Origin: Heliobacteriaceae bacterium
GTDB lineage: Bacteria > Cyanobacteriota > Vampirovibrionia > Gastranaerophilales > Gastranaerophilaceae
Direction: 5' to 3'
DNA: 7,524 nt
Assembly: GCA_031267015.1 (NCBI GenBank)
Contig: JAIRZW010000124.1
Coordinates: 1-7,524, forward strand
In this document: one piece after another, positions 1 through 6,562 of the stretch
Numbering within the stretch: the stretch's first letter is position 1
How the letters are laid out: each line of letters opens with the position of its first letter
The notes under the pieces: generated by a model
What the model saw: the letters and a program-made list of their open reading frames with translations, nothing else
What the model was told of the DNA's origin: nothing
Databases searched by the model: none
Made by a program: the position numbers and the translations under genes

Positions 1-53
1 GCAAACAATACCGCTGATACTGCCAATGTTGCCAATAATTTTTTTGCTCTCAT
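1..53 (-). CDS. N-terminus of a secreted or periplasmic protein (signal peptide), cut by the window edge
   Basis: Only the first 17 codons and part of the next are present. They read MRAKKLLATLAVSAVLF, a short basic start (R2, K4, K5) followed by a hydrophobic run, which is a typical Sec signal peptide h-region. The protein is therefore probably exported. The ATG (53-51) overlaps the mfd stop codon in an ATGA arrangement, and an AGGAG Shine-Dalgarno lies about 6 nt upstream inside the mfd 3' end, so the gene is probably translationally coupled to mfd in one operon. In many bacteria mfd is followed by a SurA/PrsA-type peptidyl-prolyl isomerase. That identity would fit, but nothing in these 53 bases shows it. 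Confidence 0.8.
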   Translation of the reverse strand, partial: MRAKKLLATLAVSAVLF

Positions 54-3000
54 AATATCTCCTTTTTATTTGTATAATCATGACTGATTTTATTTATATG
101 GTACATCAAATTAATTATAATGTCATGGACTTCGTCAAAATTCATGTACATATTATTTAACAATAGGACAGAAACGCCTTCCTGACAGGATTTGGGCGCA
201 AGCGTAAATTTAAGCTTTTTTAAGATTTCGTCAGGAAGCTGATTGCGGATAATTTTCCACTCAGCTTCCGCGAACGGCGTGTAAATCCGGATATTCTCAG
301 ACGTTTCACGAACCGCGCAGATGTTGGCCCCGGTTGCCGCGAGCCGGATTTTAATAAGTTTGATAAGGTTTTCAACGCTCACAGGCGGCTTTGAGAAGCG
401 GTCTTTCCACTCATCAATAATATAATCCAGCTCTAAATCAGACTTTACATCCGCCAGACGTTTGTACTCAATCATCTTTTGTTCGCCCGAACCTACCCAG
501 TCGTCCGGAATAAAGGCCGTTACGTTAATATCGACGATTGCCGGCTGTGTTTTTGGCACGTAATTACCCTGTAATTCCTGCACGGTTTCTTCCAAAAGCT
601 GGCAATACGTGTCAAACCCGACATTAATCATGTGTCCGTGCTGTTTTGTGCCGAGAATATTGCCTACCCCGCGGATTTCCACATCGCGCATGGCGATTTG
701 GTAGCCGCTGCCGAGCGTTGTAAATTCCTTAATCGCCTTAAGCCGCTGCCAAGCCTCTTTAGAAAGAAGCTTCCCCCTCTCCCCTTGTGGGAGAGGGACG
801 GGGTGAGGGGTACTATATAAACAATAACAATACGCCTGCCTTTGCGACCTTCCGACCCGGCCGCGAAGCTGGTAAAGCTGCGCAAGCCCAAACTTATCCG
901 CGCCGTGGATTATCATTGTGTTTGCGTTCGGAATGTCAATCCCGTTTTCGATTATGGTGCTCGCAAGCAAAATATCATATTCATGGCCTGCAAAGTCCAC
1001 AATAACCTTTTCAAGCATGCTTTCAGGCATCTGTCCATGCCCGACCGCGATTCGCGCATGCGGGACGAGCGCTTGAAGCCGAAGCCTAAATTCCTCAATG
1101 GTTTCCACACGGTTGTACAGGTAAAACACCTGCCCTTCACGGTCGAGCTCGTGGATTATGGCGTTTTTAACCGTGTTTTCGTTCCATTCGCCGACATATG
1201 TCTTAATCGGAAGCCGGTTTTTCGGCGGCGTGTTGATTATCGAAATGTCTTTTATGCCCGAAAGCGACATGTAAAGCGTCCGCGGAATCGGAGTTGCAGA
1301 CATGGTGATTATGTCGATGTTTTCGCGCAAATGCTTTAATTTTTCCTTGTGGCGCACGCCAAACCGGTGCTCTTCGTCGATTACAAGCAGGCCGAGGTCT
1401 TTAAACACAATCCCTTCCTGCAAAAGCCTGTGCGTACCGATTACAACATCACACTTACCCGCGGCCATGTTTTTGATTGTTTCTTTCTGCTCTTTCGTGC
1501 TTCTGAATCTCGAAAGCAGCTCAACATCAACCCCGAAGGGCTTAAACCGCTCTGAAACAGTCTGAAAATGCTGCAATGCAAGGATTGTAGTCGGAACAAT
1601 AACCGCGGCCTGCTTTCCGGCAGTAACTGCCTTGAAAATCGCGCGCATGGCAACCTCTGTCTTACCGAATCCCACATCTCCGCAAATAAGCCTGTCCATA
1701 GGGGTTTCAGACTCCATGTCCGCCTTAACGTCCATAATTGAGCGCATCTGGTCAGGGGTTTCCGTAAATTCAAACGCATCTTCCATTTCAACCTGCCAGG
1801 TCGTATCTTGCGGAAACGCAATCCCTGTTTGCATCTTGCGCTTTGCATAAAGCCTCAAAAGGTCGAGCGCAATCTCCTCGACTTCTTTTTTAACACGGCC
1901 TTTTGTATTTTCCCAGTCCTTGCCGCCCATACGCGACAATTTCGGCTTGACGGTTCCGGCAGCGGATTGACCTCCGCCGCGGTAGCGCGCAAGAAGGTTA
2001 ATCTGCTCCGCCGGAATGTGCAATTTGTCGCCGCTTGCATACTCGATTGTGAGATAATCCTTAAGTTGCTTATCGATTTCCTGCTGGGTCAGCCCGAGGT
2101 AAATCCCCACCCCGTGAATGCTGTGAACAACGTATTCGCCCTCTTTTATATCGTTAATACTCTCGATAAATTCCGGTTTTTCCTTGAAATACGAGCGTTT
2201 CGAGGCCGTAATCTCTTTTGAGCGCTTGTTAAAAAGCTCTCTGTCCGTAAGAATTACGGTTTTGCAGTCTTCCAAGATACTTCCGGGCGCGGAAATACTT
2301 TCCGTGTACTCAATTTCAAACGGCAAAAGCTCCTTAACCCGCTCAGGATAATCCGTTGCCACGATAAATTGATAGCCGAGCTTAGATTTTATAAATTTTT
2401 CAATATTTTCAATTTTCGCGTCAAAATTCGGCACCGGTTGTGAATCAAACTCTACTATGTCATCCATTTCCGCGTCAATAAAATTATTTAAACCGATTTT
2501 CACAAACCCTGCTGCCTTGTTTACAAAATCCTCAAAAGCCACGTGGCTGCCGCGGCCTTCCAGTTCCGCTTCTAAAAATTGGTATTTTGAATAGATTTCC
2601 GAAGTCTCGTCAAAAACCAGAGTATAGCCATCCAGCCAGTCTAAAATGATTACTAAATCAGGGTTCAACTCTGTGAGGCGCGCATCAATTCCTTCCTCAT
2701 AGCCGTCCGGCATTTCCCCCTCTCCCTCTGGGAGAGGGTCGGGGTGAGGGGGCAGCACAAATTTATACACCGGCAAAATTTGCGCCTCTTGCGTCTTACC
2801 CACTGATTTTTGTGTTTCATTGTCAAAATAGCGAAGGTCAACGATTTCATCACCCCAACGCTCAATCCTGACAGGGTTTCTACCGGGCGCAAAAACGTCT
2901 ATTATGTCGCCGCGCACGCTAAATTCCGCAATATCGCTAACCATAGTCGAGCGCTTGTAGCCCAAATCCAGCAGTTTCTGGCTGAACCCGCGAATATCAA

Positions 3001-3403
3001 TCTCGTCACCGACGCGGACTTGCAAGCAATTCTTCTCAAAAAACTCCTCGCGCGGAAATTTTTCTAATAGCGCTTTCACGGGCACAATAACGAGTCCGGG
3101 CTTTTCGCGTAAAATCCTTATTTGTTCGGCGTAATCGTAACGATTCGGCGAAACCGCCTCGTACATTGACACATTCTGATACGGAAAAATCTCCGAATCC
3201 AGTCCGAAAGCTTTTTGCAGGTCGTTCTGGTACTTTAACGCGGTCTGTTCAGTGGCAGTGATTACGAGTGTTTTGCGCTTAATTTTCTCAATAAGCAGCA
3301 GCCGCATGAACGTGGTTAAGCCTGTCGCAACAAACGACCGCGAAAACTTCAGGTTCCGCTCAAACTTAGAAAAATTTTGGCTCTCACAATTTATGGTGAA
3401 CAT
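50..3403 (-). CDS. mfd: Transcription-repair coupling factor Mfd, with two in-frame repeat-derived insertions
   Basis: Mfd is a cytoplasmic DNA translocase that removes RNA polymerase stalled at lesions and recruits UvrA for nucleotide excision repair. The 1117-aa product is close to the usual 1100-1180 aa. The UvrB-like N-terminal module covers about residues 1-215 (PYQNVSMYEAVSPNRYDY near 74-91). The CarD-like RNA-polymerase-interacting domain is about 418-475 (HGVGIY 430-435). The helicase core shows Walker A GDVGFGKT (575-582), DEEH (676-679), SATPIPRT (702-709) and motif VI QLRGRVGRS (845-853). The TRG region includes MRDVEIRGVGNILG (905-918), and the C-terminal D7 domain follows from about 950. 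Residues 218-230 and 865-877 are encoded by palindromic repeats and are not Mfd family sequence. The ATG start has no clear Shine-Dalgarno, but the conserved N-terminus begins soon after it. The stop overlaps the next gene by 4 nt. Confidence 0.97.
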   Translation of the reverse strand: MFTINCESQNFSKFERNLKFSRSFVATGLTTFMRLLLIEKIKRKTLVITATEQTALKYQNDLQKAFGLDSEIFPYQNVSMYEAVSPNRYDYAEQIRILREKPGLVIVPVKALLEKFPREEFFEKNCLQVRVGDEIDIRGFSQKLLDLGYKRSTMVSDIAEFSVRGDIIDVFAPGRNPVRIERWGDEIVDLRYFDNETQKSVGKTQEAQILPVYKFVLPPHPDPLPEGEGEMPDGYEEGIDARLTELNPDLVIILDWLDGYTLVFDETSEIYSKYQFLEAELEGRGSHVAFEDFVNKAAGFVKIGLNNFIDAEMDDIVEFDSQPVPNFDAKIENIEKFIKSKLGYQFIVATDYPERVKELLPFEIEYTESISAPGSILEDCKTVILTDRELFNKRSKEITASKRSYFKEKPEFIESINDIKEGEYVVHSIHGVGIYLGLTQQEIDKQLKDYLTIEYASGDKLHIPAEQINLLARYRGGGQSAAGTVKPKLSRMGGKDWENTKGRVKKEVEEIALDLLRLYAKRKMQTGIAFPQDTTWQVEMEDAFEFTETPDQMRSIMDVKADMESETPMDRLICGDVGFGKTEVAMRAIFKAVTAGKQAAVIVPTTILALQHFQTVSERFKPFGVDVELLSRFRSTKEQKETIKNMAAGKCDVVIGTHRLLQEGIVFKDLGLLVIDEEHRFGVRHKEKLKHLRENIDIITMSATPIPRTLYMSLSGIKDISIINTPPKNRLPIKTYVGEWNENTVKNAIIHELDREGQVFYLYNRVETIEEFRLRLQALVPHARIAVGHGQMPESMLEKVIVDFAGHEYDILLASTIIENGIDIPNANTMIIHGADKFGLAQLYQLRGRVGRSQRQAYCYCLYSTPHPVPLPQGERGKLLSKEAWQRLKAIKEFTTLGSGYQIAMRDVEIRGVGNILGTKQHGHMINVGFDTYCQLLEETVQELQGNYVPKTQPAIVDINVTAFIPDDWVGSGEQKMIEYKRLADVKSDLELDYIIDEWKDRFSKPPVSVENLIKLIKIRLAATGANICAVRETSENIRIYTPFAEAEWKIIRNQLPDEILKKLKFTLAPKSCQEGVSVLLLNNMYMNFDEVHDIIINLMYHINKISHDYTNKKEIL
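773..810. repeat. Palindromic repeat copy 1, in frame inside mfd
   Basis: The core is a perfect 9-bp stem, CCCTCTCCC (775-783) and GGGAGAGGG (789-797), with a 5-nt loop. It is followed by the tail GGGGTGAGGGG (800-810). On the mfd strand it is read in the stop-free frame encoding TPHPVPLPQGERG (residues 865-877). It sits between helicase motif VI and the conserved RLKAIKEFTTLGSG block, where Mfd homologs have only a short linker. The other frames give the familiar peptides PLPLWERDGVRG and LTPSLSHKGRG, which often appear as spurious ORFs in genomes carrying this repeat type. Confidence 0.9.
2716..2752. repeat. Palindromic repeat copy 2, in frame inside mfd
   Basis: This has the same organisation and orientation as the copy at 773-810. 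The 9-bp stem is CCCTCTCCC (2718-2726) and GGGAGAGGG (2730-2738) with a TCT loop, followed by GGGGTGAGGGGG (2741-2752). On the mfd strand it encodes PPHPDPLPEGEGE (residues 218-230), read in the same frame as the other mfd copy. It lies just after the UvrB-like N-terminal module (ILPVYKFVL), at a probable interdomain linker or surface loop. Confidence 0.9.
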
Positions 3404-3424
3404 TTAAAATCATGTTAACACAAA

Positions 3425-3453
3425 ATTCTACCACGGATAATCATCCACTTCAA
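3425..3453 (-). promoter_or_regulatory. Predicted sigma70 promoter of mfd
   Basis: On the minus strand TTGAAG (3453-3448) and TAGAAT (3430-3425) are separated by exactly 17 bp. Transcription would begin near 3418, leaving a leader of only about 15 nt before the mfd ATG, in keeping with the absence of a clear Shine-Dalgarno. Most of the promoter falls within the duplicated prepilin tail (3428-3446), and the TAG of the relic stop codon forms the first half of the -10 box. This is a prediction from consensus match only. mfd might also be read from the prepilin promoter upstream. Confidence 0.55.
3428..3446 (-). repeat. Second copy of the prepilin 3' end (codons DDYPW plus TAG)
   Basis: CTACCACGGATAATCATCC here matches 3536-3554 at 18 of 19 positions, with one A/G difference (3443 versus 3551). 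Read on the minus strand both copies encode the end DDYPW followed by TAG. The two stop codons are exactly 108 nt apart, so they share a frame. The residues before the motif differ (LIEV here, GWQIK in the gene). It is either a flanking duplication made when the palindromic repeat arrived, or the last remnant of a second prepilin gene. Confidence 0.8.
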
Positions 3454-3458
3454 TTAGG

Positions 3459-3521
3459 TTTTGATATTCTCCCTCTCCCCCTGTGGGAGAGGGAAGACAC
3501 GTAAGTGCCGGGGTGAGGGGG
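3459..3521. repeat. Palindromic repeat copy 3, longer form, between the prepilin gene and mfd
   Basis: The 9-bp stem is CCCTCTCCC (3471-3479) and GGGAGAGGG (3485-3493) with a 5-nt loop. It is followed by a 17-nt insert containing a small CAC-GTAA-GTG hairpin (3498-3507), then GGGGTGAGGGGG (3510-3521). The 12 nt before the stem, TTTTGATATTCT (3459-3470), are identical to those preceding the copy near murA, so they probably belong to the element. The orientation matches the other three copies. On the transcribed minus strand no U-run follows the stem, so it is not a standard terminator, though the stem could affect mRNA processing between the prepilin gene and mfd. Confidence 0.88.
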
Positions 3522-3535
3522 TTCAAGGTTGCGGC

Positions 3536-3554
3536 CTACCACGGATAATCGTCC
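3536..3554 (-). repeat. First copy of the 19-nt direct repeat (native prepilin 3' end)
   Basis: CTACCACGGATAATCGTCC contains the native stop codon and the DDYPW codons of the prepilin gene. Its partner is at 3428-3446. The 89 nt between the two copies are dominated by the palindromic element and contain no in-frame stop relative to the prepilin. Confidence 0.8.
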
Positions 3555-4231
3555 TTTATCTGCCAGCCGTCCTGCATTATTAATTGTGTACACATATATC
3601 TGCCGTACTGGAGAGTTTTGTCAGAACTACAAGCGACAGTACCATAATACACCTGAATCCCTTCCATTAACTCTTTTCTTGTTGCATTTTCAATAAAAGG
3701 ACCTGGTACAACTCTGCCGTCCATTAAGGCAGTAAATGAAAATACATCATTCCCTTGCTTATTCGGCGGTTTTGGGCCGTTGATGTCAACAGAATAGTAA
3801 AGAACTTCTCCTATTAAGTCCGGTGTGTAAGCATCCATATTAAAAGAGATTTGCGTACCATCGGGCATTTTGTAATTACGGCCGAAAATGCCGGTAAGCG
3901 CACCCCCGCACTTTTTGTCGAATCCGGTATTGCAGTATTCTAAACCTTTGATATATGGTTCAAAATATTTTGCTGCAACGGCTTCTGTTCCGGCAAGGGT
4001 GTAACCTTCAAGTCCTTCCCAATCGCTAATTTCTCCATGGTCAGCAACAGCAAGCTTTACAGACTCCCATATTAAACTGTATGCTTTCTTTAGCCTTGTA
4101 ACTGTAACATGTTTTTGATAATTTGCAACCAGCGAAGGCATGGTCAATGCCGCCACAACGCCGATAATCCCTAAAGTAATTAACACCTCTGCTAGTGTGA
4201 ATCCTTGCAATGACATGTAATTTTTTCTCAT
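3536..4231 (-). CDS. Type IV prepilin-like / type II secretion pseudopilin protein
   Basis: The 231-aa product starts with a short leader, MRKNYMSLQG, followed by FTLAEVLITLGIIGVVAALTMP. This is a class III signal: a prepilin peptidase would cut after G10 and methylate F11, and E15 is the conserved Glu5 of the mature protein. The hydrophobic helix anchors the subunit in the inner membrane before assembly into a pilus or pseudopilus. The rest is a variable globular head with four cysteines (C100, C108, C201, C214) that could form two disulfides, and a VDINGPKPPNKQGNDVFSF segment (148-166) of a kind I recall from gut Gastranaerophilales pilin-like proteins. AGGAG lies 6 nt before the ATG. No assembly genes are nearby, so which filament or secretion machine it serves is unknown. 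The 3' end is partly duplicated at 3428-3446. Confidence 0.9.
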   Translation of the reverse strand: MRKNYMSLQGFTLAEVLITLGIIGVVAALTMPSLVANYQKHVTVTRLKKAYSLIWESVKLAVADHGEISDWEGLEGYTLAGTEAVAAKYFEPYIKGLEYCNTGFDKKCGGALTGIFGRNYKMPDGTQISFNMDAYTPDLIGEVLYYSVDINGPKPPNKQGNDVFSFTALMDGRVVPGPFIENATRKELMEGIQVYYGTVACSSDKTLQYGRYMCTQLIMQDGWQIKDDYPW

Positions 4232-4269
4232 ACATTTCTCCTATCTGTTACGAGATGTAACCACAAGTT

Positions 4270-4298
4270 ATTGTATAAGAAACTTTGATATTTGTCAA
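4270..4298 (-). promoter_or_regulatory. Strong predicted sigma70 promoter of the prepilin gene
   Basis: On the minus strand a perfect -35 TTGACA (4298-4293) and a -10 TACAAT (4275-4270) are separated by exactly 17 bp. The predicted start is near 4263, giving a leader of about 32 nt that carries the AGGAG ribosome site at 4242-4238. It is the best promoter match in the window, which suggests substantial expression of the prepilin gene and possibly read-through into mfd. Confidence 0.75.
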
Positions 4299-4345
4299 GC
4301 ATTGATTTTGTTCTAAGCTTATGCGAAAATCAGTCAGGAGGTCTT

Positions 4346-4909
4346 ATGAAAGTTTTGGCAATAAACGGAAGTCCGCGCAAAGGCGGTAACACTGAAATCC
4401 TTTTGAACACAGTGCTTGAGGCAATCAAACAAGAAGGAATCGAAACAAAATTAATCCGGGTCGGCGGCAAAAACATCCATGGCTGCCGCGGCTGCTGGGC
4501 TTGTAGAAAACTCAACAACAGAAAATGCGTTTTCGACGACGATATTTTGAACGATATTCTGGAAGATATTTTTACGGCAGACGCGCTTGTCTTCGGCACT
4601 CCGTCCTATTTTTCCGATATGACGCCGGAATTAAAAGCGCTAATCGACCGCGCGGGCGTCGTGGGCGGTGATTTGTTCAAACACAAAATCGGGGCGGCGG
4701 TTGTTGCACAGCGGCGCGGCGGCGGGCCGGCTGTTCAGTCGTCCATACACCACATGTTTTTAATGCGCGAAATGATTATCGTGGGCTCAACGTACTGGAA
4801 TTTCGGAATCGGCCGCGAAAAAGGCGAAGTCACAGGCGACGAGGAAGCAATAGCAAACATGAAAAACCTCGGCCAAAACATTGCCTGGCTGCTTAAAAAG
4901 ATAAACTAA
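4346..4909 (+). CDS. Flavodoxin-fold iron-sulfur flavoprotein / NAD(P)H-dependent oxidoreductase family
   Basis: The 187-aa product opens with MKVLAINGSPRKGGNTE. The GSPRKGGNT loop (8-16) is the FMN phosphate-binding site of the NADPH-dependent FMN reductase/flavodoxin-like fold. C47, C50, C53 and C61 form CX2CX2CX7C, which fits the compact motif of archaeal and bacterial iron-sulfur flavoproteins (Isf), where it binds a 4Fe-4S cluster. FGTPSYFSDMTPELKALIDR (83-102) is the usual second flavin-contact segment. A cytoplasmic electron-transfer or reductase role is likely, with unknown partner. The start is set by AGGAGG (4336-4341) 4 nt before the ATG; an upstream in-frame extension lacks a comparable site. 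It is transcribed divergently from the prepilin gene and ends 2 nt from the convergent gene. Cluster binding is inferred. Confidence 0.9.
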   Translation: MKVLAINGSPRKGGNTEILLNTVLEAIKQEGIETKLIRVGGKNIHGCRGCWACRKLNNRKCVFDDDILNDILEDIFTADALVFGTPSYFSDMTPELKALIDRAGVVGGDLFKHKIGAAVVAQRRGGGPAVQSSIHHMFLMREMIIVGSTYWNFGIGREKGEVTGDEEAIANMKNLGQNIAWLLKKIN

Positions 4910-4911
4910 AA

Positions 4912-5250
4912 TCACTTATCCGCATTAGGCGATTTATACTCAATTCCCATTTCTTTAAGGGTTTTGATAAAATTTTCAGCGCAGAGCTTTTGGGCTTCAG
5001 GCGGAACAATCCGCAAGATTTCAACTGTGCGGGAGATTACGGGGTCTTTGTCATACCAGCGGTTGTTCGCATTCGCAGGCTTAACCATTGCATAAAACTT
5101 ATCAATAGTCTCTTTTGAAACCTTTTCTTCGATTTTTTGCAGAAAAATCTCAGCCTGAGCCTTCAATTCTGTTTGGTAATTTCTCAAAAGCTCAATGACT
5201 TCCAGCAATAGCGGGTCGTGGTCGTACCAGCGTTTATATGTAGGTTTCAT
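4912..5250 (-). CDS. Small protein with two RWYDxDP repeat modules, function unknown
   Basis: The 112-aa product is soluble, charged and predicted mostly helical, with no signal peptide or membrane segment. It is an internal duplication: residues 7-40 (RWYDHDPLLLEVIELLR and on) align with 64-98 (RWYDKDPVISRTVEILR and on). The two share RWYD-DP, an E and LR at equal spacing, a further E (28/85), and then an A-E and F after a one-residue shift. A linker of about 23 residues separates them. GGAGG lies 9 nt before the ATG, inside the murA 3' end, and the first 17 nt overlap murA, so it is almost certainly cotranscribed and translationally coupled. I do not recognise a characterised family. Position suggests, but does not show, a link to cell-envelope work. 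Confidence 0.85.
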   Translation of the reverse strand: MKPTYKRWYDHDPLLLEVIELLRNYQTELKAQAEIFLQKIEEKVSKETIDKFYAMVKPANANNRWYDKDPVISRTVEILRIVPPEAQKLCAENFIKTLKEMGIEYKSPNADK

Positions 5251-6538
5251 TGCGTATAACCTCCGGAGAAGAGTCTGTTCTCTCTATCTTCCCTCCTAAC
5301 AATTTTAGTTTGTTTTCAAAGTTTTCGTATCCTCTATCTATATGATTTAAGTTTTCGATTGAGGAAGTTCCTTCGGCCATAAGCGCTGCAACTACCAGCG
5401 ATGCGCCCGCACGCAGGTCCGGCGCGCAAAGCGACGCGCCCGTGAGTTTCTTAACCCCTTTGATAATCGCGTGGTTTCTGTCCTGGTGAATATCCGCACC
5501 CATGCGGCGTAATTCAGGAACCTGCATAAAGCGGTTCTCATAAAGGCTTTCGGTGATTATACCTACGCCGTTTGCAGTGGTCAGAAGCACCATTGCCATT
5601 GACTGCAAATCAGTCGGGAAGCCCGGATAAGGCTGGGTTACAAAATTTATCGAATTCAAACGGCTGCGGCAGCTTACTTCAAGGATGTTCGGCTCGACTA
5701 ACTTAATATTCGCGCCCATTTTGAGTAATTTGTCCGTGTAGAACGTCAGATGCGCAGGAAGTACGTTTTGAATCAGCGCTTTGCCTTTGGTGGCAATGAT
5801 AGCGGTCATAAAGGTTCCGGCTTCGATTCTGTCAGGGATGGTGGTGTATTCAATTCCGCGCAAATCTTCCTGCTTAACCCCGTTAATAATGATTTCCGAG
5901 GTTCCGGCGCCTATGACGTCCGCACCCATTGTGTTTAGGAAGTTTGCAAGGTCAATGATTTCCGGTTCCTGCGCTGCGTTTTGGATTCGGGTTGAGCCCT
6001 CTGCCATAATCGACGCAAGCATAAGGTTTTCGGTCGCTCCGACTGACGGGATATCCAAATAAATGTCCGCGCCTGTAAGTTTAGAGGCTTTTGCGTGAAC
6101 ATAGCCGTTTTCAATTTTAATTTTTGCGCCTAATGCTTCCAAGCCTTTTATGTGAAAGTCTACACGGCGTTCTCCGATTGCACATCCGCCCGGAAGCGCT
6201 ACAATCGCCTCTTTACAGCGCGCAACGAGCGCCCCAAGCACAATAAACGACGCGCGCATTTTGCTTACAAGCTCATATTTCGCAGTAATATCCGTAATAT
6301 CAGCCGCATTAATCGTGATAGATTTTTCTTCTTTGTCATAAGCGGTCTTTGTGCCAAGCTGCGCAATCACGTTCAGCATAATTTCAACGTCTGTCAGGTC
6401 CGGTACGTTGTAGATTTTAGTTTCGCCTTTGGCTAATATAGCCGCCGCCATAAGTTTTAAAACCGAATTTTTTGCTCCGCCGACGCAAACCTCGCCTTTA
6501 AGGGGTGTTCCGCCTTTTATGATGAATTTCTCTGTCAA
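5234..6538 (-). CDS. murA: UDP-N-acetylglucosamine 1-carboxyvinyltransferase MurA
   Basis: MurA transfers enolpyruvate from phosphoenolpyruvate to UDP-GlcNAc in the cytoplasm, the first committed step of peptidoglycan synthesis and the target of fosfomycin. The 434-aa product has the family layout: FIIKGGTPLKGEVCVGGAKN at the N-terminus with K23 and N24, R95 in KMRASF, the catalytic cysteine C119 in LPGGCAIGERRVDFHIKG (so fosfomycin sensitivity is expected), D310 in YPGFPTDLQS, DLRAGASL (374-381) and R402 in DRGYENFENKL. I chose the TTG at 6538-6536 because GGAG lies 7 nt upstream and homologs begin just before KFIIKGG. A longer reading from a TTG at 6604 would translate the palindromic repeat and is unlikely. 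The 3' end overlaps the next gene by 17 nt. Confidence 0.96.
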   Translation of the reverse strand: MTEKFIIKGGTPLKGEVCVGGAKNSVLKLMAAAILAKGETKIYNVPDLTDVEIMLNVIAQLGTKTAYDKEEKSITINAADITDITAKYELVSKMRASFIVLGALVARCKEAIVALPGGCAIGERRVDFHIKGLEALGAKIKIENGYVHAKASKLTGADIYLDIPSVGATENLMLASIMAEGSTRIQNAAQEPEIIDLANFLNTMGADVIGAGTSEIIINGVKQEDLRGIEYTTIPDRIEAGTFMTAIIATKGKALIQNVLPAHLTFYTDKLLKMGANIKLVEPNILEVSCRSRLNSINFVTQPYPGFPTDLQSMAMVLLTTANGVGIITESLYENRFMQVPELRRMGADIHQDRNHAIIKGVKKLTGASLCAPDLRAGASLVVAALMAEGTSSIENLNHIDRGYENFENKLKLLGGKIERTDSSPEVIRNETYI

Positions 6539-6545
6539 TTTTTTT

Positions 6546-6549
6546 CTCC
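6546..6549 (-). promoter_or_regulatory. Ribosome binding site fixing the murA TTG start
   Basis: GGAG on the minus strand lies 7 nt before TTG (6538-6536). There is no ATG or GTG at the conserved N-terminus, so this site is the main evidence for a TTG start. A 7-bp inverted repeat, ATATCAA-TTT-TTGATAT (6555-6571), stands immediately upstream and could influence access to the site. Confidence 0.7.
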
Positions 6550-6562
6550 GCTGTATATCAAT

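Noticed and set aside
632..891. Small ORFs giving PLPLWERDGVRG and LTPSLSHKGRG peptides around 632-891, and LTPTLSQRERG around 2665-2892
   Set aside because: These are translations of the palindromic repeat in other frames, a common source of spurious gene calls. They overlap mfd and have no ribosome site.
842..1339. 165-codon plus-strand ORF opposite mfd
   Set aside because: It lies wholly antisense to a conserved part of mfd, has no family motif, and its composition (rich in Arg, Val, Phe) is typical of the complement of a coding gene.
3471..3493. Hairpin after the prepilin gene as a rho-independent terminator
   Set aside because: The stem is GC-rich and strong, but on the minus strand it is followed by GAGAATATCAAAA and not a U-run, and identical stems occur inside the mfd coding sequence.
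4041..4235. 64-codon minus-strand ORF starting MYEKKLHV over the prepilin start
   Set aside because: It is out of frame with the prepilin, which has the proper AGGAG spacing and an unmistakable class III signal. The ORF has no recognisable content.
4302..4330. Possible plus-strand promoter TTGATT-17 bp-GAAAAT for the flavoprotein gene
   Set aside because: The -10 is poor and the implied transcription start (near 4337) falls inside the Shine-Dalgarno, so it could not serve the gene as annotated. No other convincing plus-strand promoter is visible in 4232-4345.
4292..4345. Upstream extension of the flavoprotein (18 extra residues from 4292)
   Set aside because: AGGAGG lies 4 nt before the ATG at 4346 and the protein family begins with MKVLAINGSPR. 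The extension has no comparable site and overlaps the prepilin promoter.
4890..4930. Terminator between the convergent flavoprotein and small-protein genes
   Set aside because: The genes are 2 nt apart and no stem followed by a T-run is visible on either strand, so ends of transcription cannot be placed here from sequence.
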